From an uncultured Ignavibacteria bacterium (lineage in GTDB: Bacteria > Bacteroidota > Ignavibacteria > SZUA-365), in the NCBI GenBank assembly GCA_913060595.1, contig CAJXSA010000111.1, positions 1 to 10,725 of the forward strand: a stretch of 10,725 nt of DNA, given 5' to 3'. The stretch's first letter is position 1; every line of letters starts with the position of its first letter. The notes beneath the pieces were generated by a model. That model had not been told where the DNA came from. It searched no databases and saw only the letters and a program-made list of their open reading frames with translations. The position numbers and the translations under genes are program-made. Shown in pieces: positions 5,802 to 10,725 of the stretch.

Positions 5802-7973
5802 ATGGCAGCGAAAAAGAAATCGGCATCGGCAGCAGCCGCTCCGGCAGCGCTCTCCGCGGGCAGCAGAAGCGTGCTCATCGCGCTGGCGGTGTTCGTGCTG
5901 CTGCGCGGAGCCGTGGGACTGCTTGCGCCGGAGGGCGCGCGCCTCTGGGGACTGGATTTCTTCGGCACCCTCGATACGTCGTGGGCGATGCTGCTGGCCT
6001 GGCTGCCGCTTCTGTTTCTGCTGCCGCCTGTCGCAGTGCGTTTTCTCGCGAGAGAAGAGAAGGACAGCACATCGTCCGGTCGCTCCGGTGCCGCGATGCG
6101 TCCCGTGCTCGCGCTGCTGCTGACCGCGGGTGCCGGACTGCTGGCCTGGCAGATCAACGTCGGCTACGCCTTTCTCGGGGACGGCACCTGGTATCCAGCC
6201 GAACTGCTGCGCAGCATGACCGTTCCCGGCTATGAGAACAGCATGATCAAGCCCAGCGCCTGGATGACCGGGCAGTTGCTCGACGCAGTCGCGCGGGGAT
6301 TCCAGCCGGAGGACATCCGCATGCCGTTTGTCCTCGCCGGTGTGCTCGGCATGATCGTGGCCGCCGCGGGAGTGTTTTTCCTCACGCTGCGGGAGCGCGG
6401 GAGCACCGTGCTGCTGCTCGCGCTGCTGCTGCTCGCCTCGACAGGTTCCCTGGTCTTCTTCGGGTACATCGAGCTGTATGCCATCGTGTACGGCCTGAGC
6501 ATCGCGTATCTCACCGCCGTATGGATGAGCATGCGCGGACTGCTTCCCGTCTGGCTGCCGGGTGTGCTGCTGCTCGCTGCGATGCTGTTCGGTGCCAGCG
6601 CCGTGGTCTGGCTGCCGTCCTATCTGCTGCTTCTGCACTGGAAATACCGCGGTGAAGAGGGGAGTTTCCCCCTGCGCCGCGCCGCCTGGCTGCTGATGCT
6701 GCTTCCTGCGGCCGGTGTCGGACTGCTGTACCTCGCAGGCGGCAGCGGCGACAATGCGTACATCGTCGCACTTGCACCGTATGAACGCATCGTCGACGGA
6801 TTGGCCACCGGGTGGCAGAACTATGTTCTGTCTGCGCCCGCGCGCTGGATGGATATCGGCAACGTCCTCTTCCTGACACTGGGGGGCGTGCTGATACTGC
6901 TTCCCGTTCTGCTGTTCCTTGCCGCGCGCAGGGGCCTGCTGCGGCAGCCGGCGGTGCTGCTCGGACTGACGGCGGCGTCTGGCGGACTGACGCTGCTCGT
7001 GTTCGGCAACACCTTTCTCGGGCTCGCCCGCGACTGGGACGTGGCGGCCTTCGCCGTGCTCGGCTGCCTCCTGCTGGCTGCGGTGCTGCTGAAGTCGCTG
7101 CATGCGCGCGGAAGCCTGCAGCTCTCCGCCGTACTTCCCGGCCTCGCTGCCGTCGTGCTTTCCCAGTTTCTGCTCTGGCTCGCCGTCAATATCGACGAAG
7201 AGACCTCCGCCGCGCGTTTTGAACAGATCGCCGTCATGGATGAGGGCCTCATTCTCCCGATGAACAGTTTCACTGCGTGGGAGAATCTCCGCAAGTTCTA
7301 CCGTTCCGGCGGTGAAGAGCGACGGTATTTCCACGCGATGCGCCGTCTGATCGCCACCGGGTACCGCCGGGACGTCAGCTGCGCCGAGTACCTGAGCGCC
7401 ACGCTGCAGCTTCGTGAGCCTGCCAGAAAGCGAGAGGAACTGAACTGGCTGTTGCAGTCGCTGGAGAGGGACGCCACCGCGACCGATCCGCTGAAACCCG
7501 CGGCCCCGCCGCGTTTCTATCGCGAGTTCACCATGCGCGTGCTACTCTCCGCCTGGCAGGTGGGGGAGAGGGGACTTGTCACGAGTTTCCTGCCATCCTT
7601 TGATCGGACCTTCCCCACGTGGCCCGAGCGGGCGCTGCTGCTGCCGCTGCAAAAGGAGCTTTCCGCAGAGGAAGCGCGAATGCTGCTGGACAGCGCCGTG
7701 ACCGGCGGCACGCAGGACGCTTTTCTGCTCATGACCGCGGGCGGGCTCTCCGCCCGTTTCGGACTGTATGATCGCGCAGAGCGCCTGTATGACCGCGCGC
7801 TCGAACGCGAACCCACCTCTTATCCCTCCTGGTATCTGGTCGCCGCCCGTCTCCAGCTCGATCAGCTGGGGAATACCGCGCGTGCGCGGGAATATCTCAC
7901 CCGTTGCATCAAACATGCCCCATCTTCCACGGAAGCCGCGCAGGCCCGGGAGCTGCTGGGGCGCCTTCCCTGA
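5802..7973 (+). CDS. Polytopic membrane protein with C-terminal TPR-like region (paralog 2; possible GT-C-type enzyme)
   Basis: This 723-residue protein is a diverged tandem paralog of the preceding gene and is not assigned to a named family. It has a Lys/Ala-rich N-terminus, about 12 hydrophobic segments up to residue 463, and a soluble tail. The tail ends in clear TPR-like helices (about 641-723, including Y-D-R-A-E-R-L-Y-D-R-A-L-E-R-E-P). Shared motifs are LWGLDF (Trp49), FLGDGTWY (from 124), FFGYIELY (Gly221), ARDWDV (409-414) and AVNIDEE (Asn463), at almost the same positions as in paralog 1. After the last segment both continue with a matching stretch (RF, then acidic, then NLRKFYRS here and HLRKYYQS there). 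Positive loops again put FLGDG, ARDWDV and the TPR tail outside. A GT-C-like periplasmic glycan or lipid-sugar transferase is possible; a transporter or structural role is not excluded. The close spacing suggests co-expression, possibly as a heteromer. No terminator was seen after the stop. Confidence 0.88.
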   Translation: MAAKKKSASAAAAPAALSAGSRSVLIALAVFVLLRGAVGLLAPEGARLWGLDFFGTLDTSWAMLLAWLPLLFLLPPVAVRFLAREEKDSTSSGRSGAAMRPVLALLLTAGAGLLAWQINVGYAFLGDGTWYPAELLRSMTVPGYENSMIKPSAWMTGQLLDAVARGFQPEDIRMPFVLAGVLGMIVAAAGVFFLTLRERGSTVLLLALLLLASTGSLVFFGYIELYAIVYGLSIAYLTAVWMSMRGLLPVWLPGVLLLAAMLFGASAVVWLPSYLLLLHWKYRGEEGSFPLRRAAWLLMLLPAAGVGLLYLAGGSGDNAYIVALAPYERIVDGLATGWQNYVLSAPARWMDIGNVLFLTLGGVLILLPVLLFLAARRGLLRQPAVLLGLTAASGGLTLLVFGNTFLGLARDWDVAAFAVLGCLLLAAVLLKSLHARGSLQLSAVLPGLAAVVLSQFLLWLAVNIDEETSAARFEQIAVMDEGLILPMNSFTAWENLRKFYRSGGEERRYFHAMRRLIATGYRRDVSCAEYLSATLQLREPARKREELNWLLQSLERDATATDPLKPAAPPRFYREFTMRVLLSAWQVGERGLVTSFLPSFDRTFPTWPERALLLPLQKELSAEEARMLLDSAVTGGTQDAFLLMTAGGLSARFGLYDRAERLYDRALEREPTSYPSWYLVAARLQLDQLGNTARAREYLTRCIKHAPSSTEAAQARELLGRLP

Positions 7974-8029
7974 CGTTCTCCTGCCCAAACGTATTCTGCT
8001 GTTGCACGGACACACAGGTCATATCGTGT

Positions 8030-8046
8030 TGTGACAAATCGTCACA
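8030..8046. promoter_or_regulatory. Perfect inverted repeat TGTGAC-N5-GTCACA, possible operator
   Basis: TGTGAC (8030-8035) and GTCACA (8041-8046) are perfect complements separated by AAATC. The TGTGA/TCACA half sites are those used by CRP/FNR-family regulators, but the gap between them is 7 bp, not the usual 6. No T tract follows, so it is not an intrinsic terminator. The regulator is unknown. Confidence 0.5.
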
Positions 8047-8103
8047 TCGTCTCCGATGAATGATGGCACAGGCGTTATCCGATGAGATATTGCCGAAAAT
8101 CGA

Positions 8104-8122
8104 AGAAAATCTCGCATTTTCT
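8104..8122. repeat. Perfect inverted repeat AGAAAAT-N5-ATTTTCT
   Basis: AGAAAAT (8104-8110) and ATTTTCT (8116-8122) are perfect complements around CTCGC. A second GAAAATC lies 10 bp upstream (8095-8101), about one helical turn away. It could be an operator or a weak hairpin; no function is assigned. Confidence 0.45.
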
Positions 8123-8153
8123 CTCCATTTTGCTGCCCCGCACAGCTACAGGA

Positions 8154-8170
8154 TGTGAACTGACGTCAAT
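8154..8170. promoter_or_regulatory. Degenerate copy of the TGTGA-N7-TCA element
   Basis: TGTGA (8154-8158), 7 bp, then TCAAT (8166-8170) repeats the layout of the perfect site at 8030-8046, with the same 7-bp gap and a shared GTCA in the right arm. It contains the palindrome TGACGTCA (8161-8168). It may be a second, weaker binding site for the same regulator; this is speculative. Confidence 0.3.
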
Positions 8171-8181
8171 ACTGCCATGGT

Positions 8182-8204
8182 TTTTTTTCACACTGTGAAA
8201 AAAA
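8182..8204. promoter_or_regulatory. T-tract/A-tract palindrome with TCACA-C-TGTGA core
   Basis: Arms TTTTTTTCACA (8182-8192) and TGTGAAAAAAA (8194-8204) are perfect complements around a single C. The flanking tracts are of the kind that bend DNA. If the promoter at 8217-8246 is right, the A tract falls about 50 bp upstream of the transcription start, where UP elements or activators act. A role as a bidirectional terminator is less likely because the stem lacks a GC-rich core and a usable loop. Confidence 0.5.
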
Positions 8205-8216
8205 TTCCCATTTGCC

Positions 8217-8246
8217 TTGCGCTTATAGGGAAACGCTTCCTATCTT
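8217..8246 (+). promoter_or_regulatory. Candidate promoter of the beta-helix protein gene
   Basis: TTGCGC (8217-8222), 18 bp, then TATCTT (8241-8246). The -10 is acceptable and the -35 weak. It would start transcription near 8253 and give a leader of about 115 nt. It lies just downstream of the AT palindrome, which could hold an activator. An AT-rich TTTAATAATT (8346-8355) is too near the start codon to be the main -10 unless the message is almost leaderless. Confidence 0.3.
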
Positions 8247-8295
8247 CCTTGAACAAGACCGTCATTCCATGGCTTTCCTTCCCTTTGCGGGGTGA

Positions 8296-8310
8296 TCCGC
8301 ACCGGGCGGA
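8296..8310 (+). other. Small GC hairpin in the leader of the beta-helix gene
   Basis: TCCGC (8296-8300) can pair with GCGGA (8306-8310) around a 5-nt loop, inside the predicted untranslated leader. No known riboswitch pattern was recognised around it. It may be chance pairing. Confidence 0.25.
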
Positions 8311-8358
8311 GCCTTGATCCGACGCATGATTTCTACCCTGTCCCTTTTAATAATTTAC

Positions 8359-8364
8359 AGGTGA
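8359..8364 (+). promoter_or_regulatory. Ribosome binding site of the beta-helix gene
   Basis: AGGTGA lies 4 nt before ATG 8369, a short but workable spacing. With the signal peptide that begins at this ATG, it fixes the start of the gene. Confidence 0.6.
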
Positions 8365-8368
8365 ACGT

Positions 8369-10725
8369 ATGACAAGAATCAGGACAGCTTGCAAAAGCAG
8401 GGGAAGCGCAGCCGCTTTTCTGCCGCTGCTGCTGCTCGTGGGCGCCTTTCTGGCGTTTCCGGCGGCGTCGCAGGCGCAGGTAAGCAGCTTCCCGTATTTC
8501 GAAGGTTTTGAAAGCGGCACCGGTGCATGGACCACCGGCGGCGGCACGTATAACATGTGGCAGCGTGACAGCGGCGGCACCGGATCAAGCGGTACCGGTC
8601 CTTCCACCGGCCATAACAGTACATGGTACTTCTATACAGAAACCAGTTCTTCAGGGAATGGCGCCTACGACTACCTGACGGCGAACTTCAACTTCTCGAC
8701 GCTGTCGAACCCGGTATTCTCTTTCTACTATCACATGTACGGCTCGGCGATGGGCACGCTGTCCGTGCAGGTTTCGAGCAACAGCGGCGCGAGCTGGACG
8801 ACGGTGTGGTCAAAGTCCGGCCAGCAGCACGGCTCGAACGGCGCATCGTACACCCAGGCGGTGATCTGCATGCCCGCGTTCGCCAATCAGAGCAATGTGC
8901 GCATCCGCTTTCGCGGACAGGATGCCACGAGCTTCACCAGCGACATGGCCGTGGACGCCATCGAGGTGAAGCAGGGCAGCGCACTGAGCTACTCCTCCTC
9001 GATCGCCGAGCAGCCGAACCTCGGTCCGGCATCTCCCGGCGTGAGCAACCTGGAAATTCTTCGTTTGAAAGTAAACATGAGCGGCGACTGTGCCACGGCA
9101 CAGACCTGGTCGTTCAATTTCAACACGAACGGCACGACCAATGTTGCCGATATCACGAACGCGAAGCTGTTCTACACGGGCAGCAATCCGAACTTCTCGC
9201 TCGCCAACCAGGTCGGTGCGACCGTGGCATCCCCGCCCGCGGCCCCGTCGACCTTCAATTTCAGCGGTTCGATTTCCCCGTCCGGCGGCGACAATTACTT
9301 CTGGCTGGTGTATGACGCCAGCGCAGCTGCTCCGACAGGCAATTACATCGACGCCGAGTGCGTGAACTTCTCGATCAACGCCACGACGCACACGCCGAGC
9401 GTGACCGCGCCGGCGGGATCGCGCATGTTCATGGCGCCGCTCGCGGGCACGTACACGATCAATCCCGCAGGCAGCGGCAACACGAATTTCACCAGCTTCG
9501 GCGACGCGGTCGCGGCGCTGGATCTGCTGGGTGTCTCCGGTTCGGTGATCTTCCAGGTCGCGGCTGGAACATACAATGAGCAGGTGCTGCTCAGTCCGGT
9601 CGCCGGTGCTGGCGGCGGAAACTCCATCACCTTTGACGGTGGCACGGGCAACGCGGCGAGCCGCATTCTCACCTACGCCGCCCCGCAGTACCAGGCCGTG
9701 GTGATGCTCAACGGCGCGGACTACTTCCGCTTCCGCAACCTGACGATCAACTCGACCGACCCGTCCTATGGCTACGGCTTCCTGTTCACCAATTCGGCGA
9801 GTTACAACGAGATCACCGACTGCGTGATCAATCTGCCGGCGAATACGACGAACAGCTATCACATTGGCATCTGCGCTTCGAGCACCACGAGTTACAGCTC
9901 CTACGGCGACTGGGGCAATTACAACCTGATCAAGGACAACGAGATCAACAGCGGGTACTACGGCATTCGCTGGAATGGTGCCTCATCGACCAGTTCCCTC
10001 ACCGATGCTGTCGGCAACCAGTTCATCGGCAACACGGTGCAGGATTACTACTACTACGGCATGTATCTCTATCGTTCGGTCGCCCTGCGCGTGATGGACA
10101 ACTGGGTGCAGCAGCGCAAGTCCGGCACGTGGACGAGCTCAAGCGGCTACGGCATCTATGCTTATTATCCGAACGACGGACCGATCATCGAGAACAACTA
10201 CGTGGAGTCGCATGACTACGGACTCTACATCTATCGTATCAACAACGCGCTGTCCTCAACCGCAAATCGCGGCAAGGTGTACAACAACATGGTCGTCTGC
10301 GAAGGCACCTCGTCGATATACGGCCTGTACGTCAGCTACGCCGAGTACGCGGACATCGTGTACAATTCGGTGAACCTGTTCAACAACAGTTCCACCTGCT
10401 ACGGCCTGTACGAGTACGGGCAGTCCTCGACCCTGTACGACGTGAAAATCGCCAACAACTGGATTGCGTACGACGGCGACGGCACCTTCTACCCGATATA
10501 CAATTACTACCGTGAGAGTCAGGCGCTGTTCGATTACAACGCTTTCCAGCACAACGGCAGCGGCAGTCAGCAGTGGCGGTGGGACGGCACGACCTACAGT
10601 TCCCTCAGCGCGCTGAAGGCGGCATGGCCGACGCATCATCAGAACAGCGTCGAAGGCAATCCGTACTTCTATGGCAAGTACGACCTGCACTCGAATTCGC
10701 ATGTGGGTTACCAGGCCGGCATGCC
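8369..10725 (+). CDS. Large secreted protein: MAM-like domain, BNR-associated N-terminal-like domain, right-handed beta-helix (3' end outside window)
   Basis: The frame stays open from ATG 8369 to the window end, giving 785 codons of an incomplete gene. A signal peptide (residues 1-36, Leu-rich core, S-Q-A before Gln37) is followed by a MAM-like jelly-roll region (about 42-203) opening with PYFEGFESG and ending V-D-A-IEV. Residues about 205-350 resemble the N-terminal domain found before BNR repeats in Bacteroidota proteins (ITNAKLFYTG, then NYFWLVYDASAAAPTGNYIDA). From about 364 (TINPAGSGNTNFTSFGDAV) a parallel beta-helix follows, with repeats of the form Y-G-aliphatic-Tyr then N-x-V/I. Such proteins are exported adhesins, sheath proteins or polysaccharide-binding or -cleaving proteins; no catalytic site was identified. 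A T9SS sorting domain may lie downstream but cannot be seen. It is preceded by the palindrome-rich region, so it is probably expressed as a separate unit. Confidence 0.88.
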   Translation, partial: MTRIRTACKSRGSAAAFLPLLLLVGAFLAFPAASQAQVSSFPYFEGFESGTGAWTTGGGTYNMWQRDSGGTGSSGTGPSTGHNSTWYFYTETSSSGNGAYDYLTANFNFSTLSNPVFSFYYHMYGSAMGTLSVQVSSNSGASWTTVWSKSGQQHGSNGASYTQAVICMPAFANQSNVRIRFRGQDATSFTSDMAVDAIEVKQGSALSYSSSIAEQPNLGPASPGVSNLEILRLKVNMSGDCATAQTWSFNFNTNGTTNVADITNAKLFYTGSNPNFSLANQVGATVASPPAAPSTFNFSGSISPSGGDNYFWLVYDASAAAPTGNYIDAECVNFSINATTHTPSVTAPAGSRMFMAPLAGTYTINPAGSGNTNFTSFGDAVAALDLLGVSGSVIFQVAAGTYNEQVLLSPVAGAGGGNSITFDGGTGNAASRILTYAAPQYQAVVMLNGADYFRFRNLTINSTDPSYGYGFLFTNSASYNEITDCVINLPANTTNSYHIGICASSTTSYSSYGDWGNYNLIKDNEINSGYYGIRWNGASSTSSLTDAVGNQFIGNTVQDYYYYGMYLYRSVALRVMDNWVQQRKSGTWTSSSGYGIYAYYPNDGPIIENNYVESHDYGLYIYRINNALSSTANRGKVYNNMVVCEGTSSIYGLYVSYAEYADIVYNSVNLFNNSSTCYGLYEYGQSSTLYDVKIANNWIAYDGDGTFYPIYNYYRESQALFDYNAFQHNGSGSQQWRWDGTTYSSLSALKAAWPTHHQNSVEGNPYFYGKYDLHSNSHVGYQAGM

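Larger units (their letters stand above)
7974..8368. other. Intergenic regulatory region rich in inverted repeats, no gene
   Basis: This stretch of 395 nt between the second membrane gene and the beta-helix gene is clearly more AT-rich than its surroundings. I found no credible coding frame, tRNA or recognisable riboswitch in it. It holds three perfect inverted repeats, one degenerate copy of the first, a possible promoter and a leader of about 115 nt, listed separately. It has no T-tailed GC hairpin, so where the membrane-gene transcript ends is unclear. Confidence 0.8.

Noticed and set aside
5772..7334. 520-codon open frame on the - strand inside the second membrane gene
   Set aside because: Its product is a Gln/Arg/His-rich low-complexity string, as expected from the complement of Leu/Ala-rich coding DNA, and it lies opposite a gene with conserved motifs.
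8030..8046. Intrinsic terminator for the membrane-gene unit
   Set aside because: The stem is only 6 bp and no T run follows.
8281..8368. Riboswitch (for example cyclic di-GMP type) in the leader of the beta-helix gene
   Set aside because: Only one short hairpin is visible and the conserved core bases of known classes were not found.
8810..9862. 350-codon open frame on the - strand opposite the beta-helix gene
   Set aside because: Arg/Val-rich with no domain; the + strand frame has a signal peptide, a ribosome binding site and recognisable domains.

Overview
The window is GC-rich bacterial DNA with all recognisable genes on the + strand. It most likely comes from the Bacteroidota/Ignavibacteriota/Chlorobiota (FCB) group. 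Three things point there. A glycoside hydrolase ends in what reads as a type IX secretion (T9SS) sorting domain. The last gene encodes a large secreted protein with a MAM-like domain, a BNR-associated N-terminal-like domain and a beta-helix, an architecture common in these phyla. Both signal peptides end in A-x-A or S-x-A followed by Gln. The two better promoters look sigma70-like (TTGnnn, 17 bp, TATnTT) rather than the TAnnTTTG form of the class Bacteroidia, which favours a deeper branch of the group. No rRNA, tRNA, insertion sequence or CRISPR array was seen.

Layout. Positions 1-1005 hold the 3' part of a KamA-family radical SAM aminomutase gene, closed by a textbook intrinsic terminator (1026-1056). 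A new transcription unit follows: a promoter at 1094-1122, an eIF-2B/R15P-isomerase-like protein from a TTG start (1149-2015) and, 6 nt later, a secreted GH18 glycosidase (2022-3449). A palindrome and a good promoter (3455-3507) precede two tandem membrane genes (3538-5784 and 5802-7973). A 395-nt AT-richer intergenic region with several inverted repeats (7974-8368) leads to the last gene (8369 to beyond the window end).

The most interesting content is the tandem pair. The two proteins (748 and about 723 residues) are paralogs. Each has about 12-13 membrane segments followed by a soluble tail ending in TPR-like helices. They share a set of short motifs at nearly the same positions: LWGL, FLGDG, FFGYxExY, ARDWDV and AVN(V/I)D. 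By the positive-inside rule, LWGL, FLGDG, ARDWDV, AVN(V/I)D and the TPR tail all fall on the outer face of the inner membrane. That resembles the layout of GT-C glycosyltransferases. I do not recognise the family, and enzymatic function is an inference.

Functional links between the units are weak. The eIF-2B-like and GH18 genes are probably co-transcribed, as are the two membrane genes. The final beta-helix protein seems separately controlled, through an upstream region with several palindromic elements.
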